Source of the DNA: Pampus argenteus
Taxonomy: Eukaryota > Chordata > Actinopteri > Scombriformes > Stromateidae
Assembly: GCA_036937835.1 (NCBI GenBank)
Contig: CM072869.1
Location: 24,257,001-24,321,000 of the forward strand
DNA: 64,000 nt
Direction of reading: 5' to 3'
The notes beneath the pieces are model-generated. The model searched no databases. It saw nothing but the letters and a program-made list of their open reading frames with translations, and had not been told where the DNA came from. The position numbers and the translations under genes were made by a program. Of this stretch, positions 22,879 through 35,334 are shown piece after piece; position 1 is the stretch's first letter; every line of letters starts with the position of its first letter.

Positions 22879-24592
22879 TTGTTGATGGCAAACATGGTTT
22901 TGATTGAAAATATTGCTCCTTGTTTAAGAAAAACTGTAGTTGTCAGTTTTGGCCTGAGAGAAAGCTATTTTTACAAATGTTACAGTAAAAGCTGCAGGAA
23001 GCTCTCTGAAGTGAGTTTTTTGGTCCTAATCATTAGAAATCAGTTACTTGTTGATGGCAAACATGGTTTTGATTGAAAATATTGCTCCTTGTTTAAGAAA
23101 AACTGTAGTTGTCAGTTTTGGCCTGAGAGAAAGCTATTTTTACAAATGTTACAGTAAAAGCTGCAGGAAGCTCTCAGAAGTGAGTTTTTTGGTCCTAATC
23201 ATTAGAAATCAGTTACTTGTTGATGGCAAACATGGTTTTGATTGAAAATATTGCTCCTTGTTTAAGAAAAACTGTAGTTGTCAGTTTTGGCCATCTCTCG
23301 CTGAGAGAAAGCTATTTTTAAAATGTTACAGTAAAAGCTGCAGGAAGCTCTCAGAAGTGAGTTTTTTGGTCCTAATCATTAGAAATCAGTTACTTGTTGA
23401 TGGCAAACATGGTTTTGATTGAAAATATTGCTCCTTGTTTAAGAAAAACTGTAGTTGTCAGTTTTGGCCTGAGAGAAAGCTATTTTTACAAATGTTACAG
23501 TAAAAGCTGCAGGAAGCTCTCTGAAGTGAGTTTTTTGGTCCTAATCATTAGAAATCAGTTACTTGTTGATGGCAAACATGGTTTTGATTGAAAATATTGC
23601 TCCTTGTTTAAGAAAAACTGTAGTTGTCAGTTTTGGCCTGAGAGAAAGCTATTTTTACAAATGTTACAGTAAAAGCTGCAGGAAGCTCTCAGAAGTGAGT
23701 TTTTTGGTCCTAATCATTAGAAATCAGTTACTTGTTGATGGAAAACATGGTTTTGATTGAAAATATTGCTCCTTGTTTAAGAAAAACTGTAGTTGTCAGT
23801 TTTGGCTTGAGAGAAAGCTATTTTTACAAATGTTACAGTAAAAGCTGCAGGAAGCTCTCAGAAGTGAGTTTTTTGCTCCTAATCATTAGAAATCAGTTAC
23901 TTGTTGATGGCAAACATGGTTTTGATTGAAAATATTGCTCCTTGTTTAAGAAAAACTGTAGTTGTCAGTTTTGGCCTTCTCTCGCTGAGAGAAAGCTATT
24001 TTTAAAATGTTACAGTAAAAGCTGCAGGAAGCTCTCAGAAGTGAGTTTTTTGGTCCTAATCATTAGAAATCAGTTACTTGTTGATGGCAAACATGGTTTT
24101 GATTGAAAATTTTGCTCCTTGTTTAAGAAAAACTGTAGTTGTCAGTTTTGGCCTGAGAGAAAGCTATTTTTACAAATGTTACAGTAAAAGCTGCAGGAAG
24201 CTCTCAGAAGTGAGTTTTTTGGTCCTAATCATTAGAAATCAGTTACTTGTTGATGGCAAACATGGTTTTGATTGAAAATATTGCTCCTTGTTTAAGAAAA
24301 ACTGTAGTTGTCAGCTTTGGCCTGAGAGAAAGCTATTTTTACAAATGTTACAGTAAAAGCTGCAGGAAGCATTCAGAAGTGAGTTTTTTGCTCCTAATCA
24401 TTAGAAATCAGTTACTTGTTGATGGCAAACATGGTTTTGATTGAAAATATTGCTCCTTGTTTAATAAAAACTGTAGTTGTCAGTTTTGGCCTTCTCTCGC
24501 TGAGAGAAAGCTATTTTTAAAATGTTACAGTAAAACCTGCAGAAAGCTCTCTGAAGTGAGTTTTTTGCTCCTAATCATTAGAAATCAGTTAC

Positions 24593-27014
24593 TTGTTGAT
24601 GGCAAACATGGTTTTGATTGAAAATATTGCTCCTTGTTTAAGAAAAACTGTAGTTGTCAGTTTTGGCCTGAGAGAAAGCTATTTTTACAAATGTTACAGT
24701 AAAAGCTGCAGGAAGCATTCAGAAGTGAGTTTTTTGCTCCTAATCATTAGAAATCAGTTACTTGTTGATGGCAAACATGGTTTTGATTGAAAATATTGCT
24801 CCTTGTTTAAGAAAAACTGTAGTTGTCAGCTTTGGCCTACTCTCGCTGAGAGAAAGCTATTTTTAAAATGTTACAGTAAAAGCTGCAGGAAGCTCTCAGA
24901 AGTGAGTTTTTTGCTCCTAATCATTAGAAATCAGTTACTTGTTGATGGCAAACATGGTTTTGATTGAAAATATTGCTCCTTGTTTAAGAAAAACTGTAGT
25001 TGTCAGCTTTGGCCTTCTGTCGCTGAGAGAAAGCTATTTTTAAAATGTTACAGTAAAAGCTGCAGGAAGCTCTCAGAAGTGAGTTTTTTGGTCCTAATCA
25101 TTAGAAATCAGTTACTTGTTGATGGCAAACATGGTTTTGATTGAAAATATTGCTCCTTGTTTAAGAAAAACTGTAGTTGTCAGTTTTGGCCTGAGAGAAA
25201 GCTATTTTTACAAATGTTACAGTAAAAGCTGCAGGAAGCATTCAGAAGTGAGTTTTTTGCTCCTAATCATTAGAAATCAGTTACTTGTTGATGGCAAACA
25301 TGGTTTTGATTGAAAATATTGCTCCTTGTTTAAGAAAAACTGTAGTTGTCAGCTTTGGCCTACTCTCGCTGAGAGAAAGCTATTTTTAAAATGTTACAGT
25401 AAAAGCTGCAGGAAGCTCTCAGAAGTGAGTTTTTTGGTCCTAATCATTAGAAATCAGTTACTTGTTGATGGCAAACATGGTTTTGATTGAAAATATTGCT
25501 CCTTGTTTAAGAAAAACTGTAGTTGTCAGTTTTGGCTTGAGAGAAAGCTATTTTTACAAACGTTACAGTAAAAGCTGCAGGAAGCTCTCAGAAGTGAGTT
25601 TTTTGCTCCTAATCATTAGAAATCAGTTACTTGTTGATGGCAAACATGGTTTTGATTGAAAATATTGCTCCTTGTTTAAGAAAAACTGTAGTTGTCAGTT
25701 TTGGCCTTCTCTCGCTGAGAGAAAGCTATTTTTAAAATGTTACAATAAAAGCTGCAGGAAGCTCTCAGAAGTGAGTTTTTTGGTCCTAATCATTAGAAAT
25801 CAGTTACTTGTTGATGGCAAACATGGTTTTGATTGAAAATTTTGCTCCTTGTTTAAAAAAAACTGTAGTTGTCAGTTTTGGCCTGAGAAAAAGCTATATT
25901 TACAAATGTTACAGTAAAAGCTGCAGGAAGCTCTCAGAAGTGAGTTTTTTGGTCCTAATCATTAGAAATCAGTTACTTGTTGATGGCAAACATGGTTTTG
26001 ATTGAAAATATTGCTCCTTGTTTAAGAAAAACTGTAGTTGTCAGTTTTGGCCTGAGAGAAAGCTATTTTTACAAATGTTACAGTAAAAGCTGCAGGAAGC
26101 ATTCAGAAGTGAGTTTTTTGCTCCTAATCATTAGAAATCAGTTACTTGTTGATGGCAAACATGGTTTTGATTGAAAATATTGCTCCTTGTTTAAGAAAAA
26201 CTGTAGTTGTCAGCTTTGGCCTACTCTCGCTGAGAGAAAGCTATTTTTAAAATGTTACAGTAAAAGCTGCAGGAAGCTCTCAGAAGTGAGTTTTTTGGTC
26301 CTAATCATTAGAAATCAGTTACTTGTTGATGGCAAACATGGTTTTGATTGAAAATTTTGCTCCTTGTTTAAGAAAAACTGTAGTTGTCAGTTTTGGCCTG
26401 AGAGAAAGCTATTTTTACAAATGTTACAGTAAAAGCTGCAGGAAGCTCTCAGAAGTGAGTTTTTTGGTCCTAATCATTAGAAATCAGTTACTTGTTGATG
26501 GCAAACATGGTTTTGATTGAAAATATTGCTCCTTGTTTAAGAAAAACTGTAGTTGTCAGCTTTGGCCTTCTCTCGCTGAGAGAAAGCTATTTTTAAAATG
26601 TTACAGTAAAAGCTGCAGGAAGCTCTCAGAAGTGAGTTTTTTGGTCCTAATCATTAGAAATCAGTTACTTGTTGATGGCAAACATGGTTTTGATTGAAAA
26701 TATTGCTCCTTGTTTAAGAAAAACTGTAGTTGTCAGTTTTGGCCTGAGAGAAAGCTATTTTTACAAATGTTACAGTAAAAGCTGCAGGAAGCATTCAGAA
26801 GTGAGTTTTTTGCTCCTAATCATTAGAAATCAGTTACTTGTTGATGGCAAACATGGTTTTGATTGAAAATATTGCTCCTTGTTTAATAAAAACTGTAGTT
26901 GTCAGTTTTGGCCTTCTCTCGCTGAGAGAAAGCTATTTTTAAAATGTTACAGTAAAACCTGCAGAAAGCTCTCTGAAGTGAGTTTTTTGCTCCTAATCAT
27001 TAGAAATCAGTTAC
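24593..27014 (+). repeat. Higher-order repeat A, copy 1 (14 monomers, 2,422 bp)
   Basis: Order S M M S M S M S S M S M S M. It opens with S carrying GAAGCATTCAG, then M with CCTACTCTCGC, then M with CCTTCTGTCGC at about 25013. The ACAAACGTTAC marker is in the S at 25462, and the next S (25808) has TTTAAAAAAAACTG and TGAGAAAAAGC. Confidence 0.88.
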
Positions 27015-29267
27015 TTGTTGATGGCAAACATGGTTTTGATTGAAAATATTGCTCCTTGTTTAAGAAAAACTGTAGTTGTCAGTTTTGGCCTGAGAGAAAG
27101 CTATTTTTACAAATGTTACAGTAAAAGCTGCAGGAAGCATTCAGAAGTGAGTTTTTTGCTCCTAATCATTAGAAATCAGTTACTTGTTGATGGCAAACAT
27201 GGTTTTGATTGAAAATATTGCTCCTTGTTTAAGAAAAACTGTAGTTGTCAGCTTTGGCCTACTCTCGCTGAGAGAAAGCTATTTTTAAAATGTTACAGTA
27301 AAAGCTGCAGGAAGCTCTCAGAAGTGAGTTTTTTGCTCCTAATCATTAGAAATCAGTTACTTGTTGATGGCAAACATGGTTTTGATTGAAAATATTGCTC
27401 CTTGTTTAAGAAAAACTGTAGTTGTCAGCTTTGGCCTTCTGTCGCTGAGAGAAAGCTATTTTTAAAATGTTACAGTAAAAGCTGCAGGAAGCTCTCAGAA
27501 GTGAGTTTTTTGGTCCTAATCATTAGAAATCAGTTACTTGTTGATGGCAAACATGGTTTTGATTGAAAATATTGCTCCTTGTTTAAGAAAAACTGTAGTT
27601 GTCAGTTTTGGCCTGAGAGAAAGCTATTTTTACAAATGTTACAGTAAAAGCTGCAGGAAGCATTCAGAAGTGAGTTTTTTGCTCCTAATCATTAGAAATC
27701 AGTTACTTGTTGATGGCAAACATGGTTTTGATTGAAAATATTGCTCCTTGTTTAAGAAAAACTGTAGTTGTCAGCTTTGGCCTACTCTCGCTGAGAGAAA
27801 GCTATTTTTAAAATGTTACAGTAAAAGCTGCAGGAAGCTCTCAGAAGTGAGTTTTTTGGTCCTAATCATTAGAAATCAGTTACTTGTTGATGGCAAACAT
27901 GGTTTTGATTGAAAATATTGCTCCTTGTTTAAGAAAAACTGTAGTTGTCAGTTTTGGCTTGAGAGAAAGCTATTTTTACAAACGTTACAGTAAAAGCTGC
28001 AGGAAGCTCTCAGAAGTGAGTTTTTTGCTCCTAATCATTAGAAATCAGTTACTTGTTGATGGCAAACATGGTTTTGATTGAAAATATTGCTCCTTGTTTA
28101 AGAAAAACTGTAGTTGTCAGTTTTGGCCTTCTCTCGCTGAGAGAAAGCTATTTTTAAAATGTTACAATAAAAGCTGCAGGAAGCTCTCAGAAGTGAGTTT
28201 TTTGGTCCTAATCATTAGAAATCAGTTACTTGTTGATGGCAAACATGGTTTTGATTGAAAATTTTGCTCCTTGTTTAAAAAAAACTGTAGTTGTCAGTTT
28301 TGGCCTGAGAAAAAGCTATATTTACAAATGTTACAGTAAAAGCTGCAGGAAGCTCTCAGAAGTGAGTTTTTTGGTCCTAATCATTAGAAATCAGTTACTT
28401 GTTGATGGCAAACATGGTTTTGATTGAAAATATTGCTCCTTGTTTAAGAAAAACTGTAGTTGTCAGTTTTGGCCTTCTCTCGCTGAGAGAAAGCTATTTT
28501 TAAAATGTTACAGTAAAAGCTGCAGGAAGCTCTCAGAAGTGAGTTTTTTGGTCCTAATCATTAGAAATCAGTTACTTGTTGATGGCAAACATGGTTTTGA
28601 TTGAAAATTTTGCTCCTTGTTTAAGAAAAACTGTAGTTGTCAGTTTTGGCCAGAGAGAAAGCTATTTTTACAAATGTTACAGTAAAAGCTGCAGGAAGCT
28701 CTCAGAAGTGAGTTTTTTGGTCCTAATCATTAGAAATCAGTTACTTGTTGATGGCAAACATGGTTTTGATTGAAAATATTGCTCCTTGTTTAAGAAAAAC
28801 TGTAGTTGTCAGCTTTGGCCTTCTCTCGCTGAGAGAAAGCTATTTTTAAAATGTTACAGTAAAAGCTGCAGGAAGCTCTCAGAAGTGAGTTTTTTGGTCC
28901 TAATCATTAGAAATCAGTTACTTGTTGATGGCAAACATGGTTTTGATTGAAAATATTGCTCCTTGTTTAAGAAAAACTGTAGTTGTCAGTTTTGGCCTGA
29001 GAGAAAGCTATTTTTACAAATGTTACAGTAAAAGCTGCAGGAAGCATTCAGAAGTGAGTTTTTTGCTCCTAATCATTAGAAATCAGTTACTTGTTGATGG
29101 CAAACATGGTTTTGATTGAAAATATTGCTCCTTGTTTAATAAAAACTGTAGTTGTCAGTTTTGGCCTTCTCTCGCTGAGAGAAAGCTATTTTTAAAATGT
29201 TACAGTAAAACCTGCAGAAAGCTCTCTGAAGTGAGTTTTTTGCTCCTAATCATTAGAAATCAGTTAC
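27015..29267 (+). repeat. Higher-order repeat A, copy 2 (13 monomers, 2,253 bp)
   Basis: Order S M M S M S M S M S M S M. It matches copy 1 including the CCTTCTGTCGC M near 27435 and the TGAGAAAAAGC S at 28230, but one S is missing from the second half (2,422 - 169 = 2,253). The S at 28576 has the private GGCCAGAGAG. Confidence 0.88.
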
Positions 29268-31174
29268 TTGTTGATGGCAAACATGGTTTTGATTGAAAAT
29301 ATTGCTCCTTGTTTAAGAAAAACTGTAGTTGTCAGTTTTGGCCTGAGAGAAAGCTATTTTTACAAATGTTACAGTAAAAGCTGCAGGAAGCATTCAGAAG
29401 TGAGTTTTTTGCTCCTAATCATTAGAAATCAGTTACTTGTTGATGGCAAACATGGTTTTGATTGAAAATATTGCTCCTTGTTTAAGAAAAACTGTAGTTG
29501 TCAGCTTTGGCCTACTCTCGCTGAGAGAAAGCTATTTTTAAAATGTTACAGTAAAAGCTGCAGGAAGCTCTCAGAAGTGAGTTTTTTGCTCCTAATCATT
29601 AGAAATCAGTTACTTGTTGATGGCAAACATGGTTTTGATTGAAAATATTGCTCCTTGTTTAAGAAAAACTGTAGTTGTCAGCTTTGGCCTTCTCTCGCTG
29701 AGAGAAAGCTATTTTTAAAATGTTACAGTAAAAGCTGCAGGAAGCTCTCAGAAGTGAGTTTTTTGGTCCTAATCATTAGAAATCAGTTACTTGTTGATGG
29801 CAAACATGGTTTTGATTGAAAATATTGCTCCTTGTTTAAGAAAAACTGTAGTTGTCAGTTTTGGCCTGAGAGAAAGCTATTTTTACAAATGTTACAGTAA
29901 AAGCTGCAGGAAGCATTCAGAAGTGAGTTTTTTGCTCCTAATCATTAGAAATCAGTTACTTGTTGATGGCAAACATGGTTTTGATTGAAAATATTGCTCC
30001 TTGTTTAAGAAAAACTGTAGTTGTCAGCTTTGGCCTACTCTCGCTGAGAGAAAGCTATTTTTAAAATGTTACAGTAAAAGCTGCAGGAAGCTCTCAGAAG
30101 TGAGTTTTTTGGTCCTAATCATTAGAAATCAGTTACTTGTTGATGGCAAACATGGTTTTGATTGACAATATTGCTCCTTGTTTAAGAAAAACTGTAGTTG
30201 TCAGTTTTGGCTTGAGAGAAAGCTATTTTTACAAACGTTACAGTAAAAGCTGCAGGAAGCTCTCAGAAGTGAGTTTTTTGCTCCTAATCATTAGAAATCA
30301 GTTACTTGTTGATGGCAAACATGGTTTTGATTGAAAATATTGCTCCTTGTTTAAGAAAAACTGTAGTTGTCAGTTTTGGCCTTCTCTCGCTGAGAGAAAG
30401 CTATTTTTAAAATGTTACAATAAAAGCTGCAGGAAGCTCTCAGAAGTGAGTTTTTTGGTCCTAATCATTAGAAATCAGTTACTTGTTGATGGCAAACATG
30501 GTTTTGATTGAAAATTTTGCTCCTTGTTTAAAAAAAACTGTAGTTGTCAGTTTTGGCCTGAGAGAAAGCTATATTTACAAATGTTACAGTAAAAGCTGCA
30601 GGAAGCTCTCAGAAGTGAGTTTTTTGGTCCTAATCATTAGAAATCAGTTACTTGTTGATGGCAAACATGGTTTTGATTGAAAATATTGCTCCTTGTTTAA
30701 GAAAAACTGTAGTTGTCAGCTTTGGCCTTCTCTCGCTGAGAGAAAGCTATTTTTAAAATGTTACAGTAAAAGCTGCAGGAAGCTCTCAGAAGTGAGTTTT
30801 TTGGTCCTAATCATTAGAAATCAGTTACTTGTTGATGGCAAACATGGTTTTGATTGAAAATATTGCTCCTTGTTTAAGAAAAACTGTAGTTGTCAGTTTT
30901 GGCCTGAGAGAAAGCTATTTTTACAAATGTTACAGTAAAAGCTGCAGGAAGCATTCAGAAGTGAGTTTTTTGCTCCTAATCATTAGAAATCAGTTACTTG
31001 TTGATGGCAAACATGGTTTTGATTGAAAATATTGCTCCTTGTTTAATAAAAACTGTAGTTGTCAGTTTTGGCCTTCTCTCGCTGAGAGAAAGCTATTTTT
31101 AAAATGTTACAGTAAAACCTGCAGAAAGCTCTCTGAAGTGAGTTTTTTGCTCCTAATCATTAGAAATCAGTTAC
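29268..31174 (+). repeat. Higher-order repeat A, copy 3 (11 monomers, 1,907 bp)
   Basis: Order S M M S M S M S M S M, one S-M dimer (346 bp) shorter than copy 2. The ACAAACGTTAC marker is in the S at 30137, which also has the private ATTGACAATATTG. Confidence 0.88.
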
Positions 31175-33942
31175 TTGTTGATGGCAAACATGGTTTTGAT
31201 TGAAAATATTGCTCCTTGTTTAAGAAAAACTGTAGTTGTCAGTTTTGGCCTGAGAGAAAGCTATTTTTACAAATGTTACAGTAAAAGCTGCAGGAAGCAT
31301 TCAGAAGTGAGTTTTTTGCTCCTAATCATTAGAAATCAGTTACTTGTTGATGGCAAACATGGTTTTGATTGAAAATATTGCTCCTTGTTTAAGAAAAACT
31401 GTAGTTGTCAGCTTTGGCCTACTCTCGCTGAGAGAAAGCTATTTTTAAAATGTTACAGTAAAAGCTGCAGGAAGCTCTCAGAAGTGAGTTTTTTGCTCCT
31501 AATCATTAGAAATCAGTTACTTGTTGATGGCAAACATGGTTTTGATTGAAAATATTGCTCCTTGTTTAAGAAAAACTGTAGTTTTCAGCTTTGGCCTTCT
31601 CTCGCTGAGAGAAAGCTATTTTTAAAATGTTACAGTAAAAGCTGCAGGAAGCTCTCAGAAGTGAGTTTTTTGGTCCTAATCATTAGAAATCAGTTACTTG
31701 TTGATGGCAAACATGGTTTTGATTGAAAATATTGCTCCTTGTTTAAGAAAAACTGTAGTTGTCAGTTTTGGCCTGAGAGAAAGCTATTTTTACAAATGTT
31801 ACAGTAAAAGCTGCAGGAAGCATTCAGAAGTGAGTTTTTTGCTCCTAATCATTAGAAATCAGTTACTTGTTGATGGCAAACATGGTTTTGATTGAAAATA
31901 TTGCTCCTTGTTTAAGAAAAACTGTAGTTGTCAGCTTTGGCCTACTCTCGCTGAGAGAAAGCTATTTTTAAAATGTTACAGTAAAAGCTGCAGGAAGCTC
32001 TCAGAAGTGAGTTTTTTGGTCCTAATCATTAGAAATCAGTTACTTGTTGATGGCAAACATGGTTTTGATTGAAAATATTGCTCCTTGTTTAAGAAAAACT
32101 GTAGTTGTCAGTTTTGGCTTGAGAGAAAGCTATTTTTACAAACGTTACAGTAAAAGCTGCAGGAAGCTCTCAGAAGTGAGTTTTTTGCTCCTAATCATTA
32201 GAAATCAGTTACTTGTTGATGGCAAACATGGTTTTGATTGAAAATATTGCTCCTTGTTTAAGAAAAACTGTAGTTGTCAGTTTTGGCCTTCTCTCGCTGA
32301 GAGAAAGCTATTTTTAAAATGTTACAATAAAAGCTGCAGGAAGCTCTCAGAAGTGAGTTTTTTGGTCCTAATCATTAGAAATCAGTTACTTGTTGATGGC
32401 AAACATGGTTTTGATTGAAAATTTTGCTCCTTGTTTAAAAAAAACTGTAGTTGTCAGTTTTGGCCTGAGAGAAAGCTATATTTACAAATGTTACAGTAAA
32501 AGCTGCAGGAAGCTCTCAGAAGTGAGTTTTTTGGTCCTAATCATTAGAAATCAGTTACTTGTTGATGGCAAACATGGTTTTGATTGAAAATATTGCTCCT
32601 TGTTTAAGAAAAACTGTAGTTGTCAGTTTTGGCCTTCTCTCGCTGAGAGAAAGCTATTTTTAAAATGTTACAGTAAAAGCTGCAGGAAGCTCTCAGAAGT
32701 GAGTTTTTTGGTCCTAATCATTAGAAATCAGTTACTTGTTGATGGCAAACATGGTTTTGATTGAAAATTTTGCTCCTTGTTTAAGAAAAACTGTAGTTGT
32801 CAGTTTTGGCCTGAGAGAAAGCTATTTTTACAAATGTTACAGTAAAAGCTGCAGGAAGCTCTCAGAAGTGAGTTTTTTGGTCCTAATCATTAGAAATCAG
32901 TTACTTGTTGATGGCAAACATGGTTTTGATTGAAAATATTGCTCCTTGTTTAAGAAAAACTGTAGTTGTCAGCTTTGGCCTTCTCTCGCTGAGAGAAAGC
33001 TATTTTTAAAATGTTACAGTAAAAGCTGCAGGAAGCTCTCAGAAGTGAGTTTTTTGGTCCTAATCATTAGAAATCAGTTACTTGTTGATGGCAAACATGG
33101 TTTTGATTGAAAATATTGCTCCTTGTTTAAGAAAAACTGTAGTTGTCAGTTTTGGCCTGAGAGAAAGCTATTTTTACAAATGTTACAGTAAAAGCTGCAG
33201 GAAGCTCTCAGAAGTGAGTTTTTTGGTCCTAATCATTAGAAATCAGTTACTTGTTGATGGCAAACATGGTTTTGATTGAAAATTTTGCTCCTTGTTTAAG
33301 AAAAACTGTAGTTGTCAGTTTTGGCCTGAGAGAAAGCTATTTTTACAAATGTTACAGTAAAAGCTGCAGGAAGCTCTCAGAAGTGAGTTTTTTGGTCCTA
33401 ATCATTAGAAATCAGTTACTTGTTGATGGCAAACATGGTTTTGATTGAAAATATTGCTCCTTGTTTAAGAAAAACTGTAGTTGTCAGCTTTGGCCTTCTC
33501 TCGCTGAGAGAAAGCTATTTTTAAAATGTTACAGTAAAAGCTGCAGGAAGCTCTCAGAAGTGAGTTTTTTGGTCCTAATCATTAGAAATCAGTTACTTGT
33601 TGATGGCAAACATGGTTTTGATTGAAAATATTGCTCCTTGTTTAAGAAAAACTGTAGTTGTCAGTTTTGGCCTGAGAGAAAGCTATTTTTACAAATGTTA
33701 CAGTAAAAGCTGCAGGAAGCTCTCAGAAGTGAGTTTTTTGGTCCTAATCATTAGAAATCAGTTACTTGTTGATGGCAAACATGGTTTTGATTGAAAATAT
33801 TGCTCCTTGTTTAAGAAAAACTGTAGTTGTCAGTTTTGGCCTTCTCTCGCTGAGAGAAAGCTATTTTTAAAATGTTACAGTAAAACCTGCAGAAAGCTCT
33901 CTGAAGTGAGTTTTTTGCTCCTAATCATTAGAAATCAGTTAC
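31175..33942 (+). repeat. Higher-order repeat A, copy 4 (16 monomers, 2,768 bp)
   Basis: Order S M M S M S M S M S M S S M S M. It begins like copies 1-3, with the ACAAACGTTAC marker at 32044, then is lengthened by an inserted S at 33251 and an extra S-M. The M at 31521 has the private GTAGTTTTCAGC. Confidence 0.86.
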
Positions 33943-35334
33943 TTGTTGATGGCAAACATGGTTTTGATTGAAAATATTGCTCCTTGTTTAAGAAAAACTG
34001 TAGTTGTCAGTTTTGGCCTGAGAGAAAGCTATTTTTACAAATGTTACAGTAAAAGCTGCAGGAAGCATTCAGAAGTGAGTTTTTTGCTACTAATCATTAG
34101 AAATCAGTTACTTGTTGATGGCAAACATGGTTTTGATTGAAAATATTGCTCCTTGTTTAAGAAAAACTGTAGTTGTCAGCTTTGGCCTACTCTCGCTGAG
34201 AGAAAGCTATTTTTAAAATGTTACAGTAAAAGCTGCAGGAAGCTCTCAGAAGTGAGTTTTTTGCTCCTAATCATTAGAAATCAGTTACTTGTTGATGGCA
34301 AACATGGTTTTGATTGAAAATATTGCTCCTTGTTTAAGAAAAACTGTAGTTGTCAGCTTTGGCCTTCTCTCGCTGAGAGAAAGCTATTTTTAAAATGTTA
34401 CAGTAAAAGCTGCAGGAAGCTCTCAGAAGTGAGTTTTTTGGTCCTAATCATTAGAAATCAGTTACTTGTTGATGGCAAACATGGTTTTGATTGAAAATAT
34501 TGCTCCTTGTTTAAGAAAAACTGTAGTTGTCAGCTTTGGCCTACTCTCGCTGAGAGAAAGCTATTTTTAAAATGTTACAGTAAAAGCTGCAGGAAGCTCT
34601 CAGAAGTGAGTTTTTTGGTCCTAATCATTAGAAATCAGTTACTTGTTGATGGCAAACATGGTTTTGATTGAAAATATTGCTCCTTGTTTAAGAAAAACTG
34701 TAGTTGTCAGTTTTGGCTTGAGAGAAAGCTATTTTTACAAACGTTACAGTAAAAGCTGCAGGAAGCTCTCAGAAGTGAGTTTTTTGCTCCTAATCATTAG
34801 AAATCAGTTACTTGTTGATGGCAAACATGGTTTTGATTGAAAATATTGCTCCTTGTTTAAGAAAAACTGTAGTTGTCAGCTTTGGCCTTCTCTCGCTGAG
34901 AGAAAGCTATTTTTAAAATGTTACAGTAAAAGCTGCAGGAAGCTCTCAGAAGTGAGTTTTTTGGTCCTAATCATTAGAAATCAGTTACTTGTTGATGGCA
35001 AACATGGTTTTGATTGAAAATATTGCTCCTTGTTTAAGAAAAACTGTAGTTGTCAGTTTTGGCCTGAGAGAAAGCTATTTTTACAAATGTTACAGTAAAA
35101 GCTGCAGGAAGCATTCAGAAGTGAGTTTTTTGCTCCTAATCATTAGAAATCAGTTACTTGTTGATGGCAAACATGGTTTTGATTGAAAATATTGCTCCTT
35201 GTTTAATAAAAACTGTAGTTGTCAGTTTTGGCCTTCTCTCGCTGAGAGAAAGCTATTTTTAAAATGTTACAGTAAAACCTGCAGAAAGCTCTCTGAAGTG
35301 AGTTTTTTGCTCCTAATCATTAGAAATCAGTTAC
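33943..35334 (+). repeat. Higher-order repeat A, copy 5 (8 monomers, 1,392 bp)
   Basis: Order S M M M S M S M. Three consecutive M monomers at 34112, 34289 and 34466 suggest an unequal exchange inside the M-M step. The ACAAACGTTAC marker is in the S at 34643. Much of the second half of longer copies is absent. Confidence 0.85.

Larger units (their letters stand above)
21849..24592 (+). repeat. S-S-M trimer region (515-bp higher-order repeat)
   Basis: After the last proximal L monomer the order is S M S, then S S M (22364, 22533, 22702), S S M (22879, 23048, 23217), S S S M (23394-24077) and S S M (24078-24592). 169+169+177 = 515 bp. The M monomers at 22702 and 23217 carry CCATCTCTCGC. The extra S at 23732 carries GATGGAAAAC with GGCTTGAG, the variant also seen at 20614. 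Confidence 0.88.
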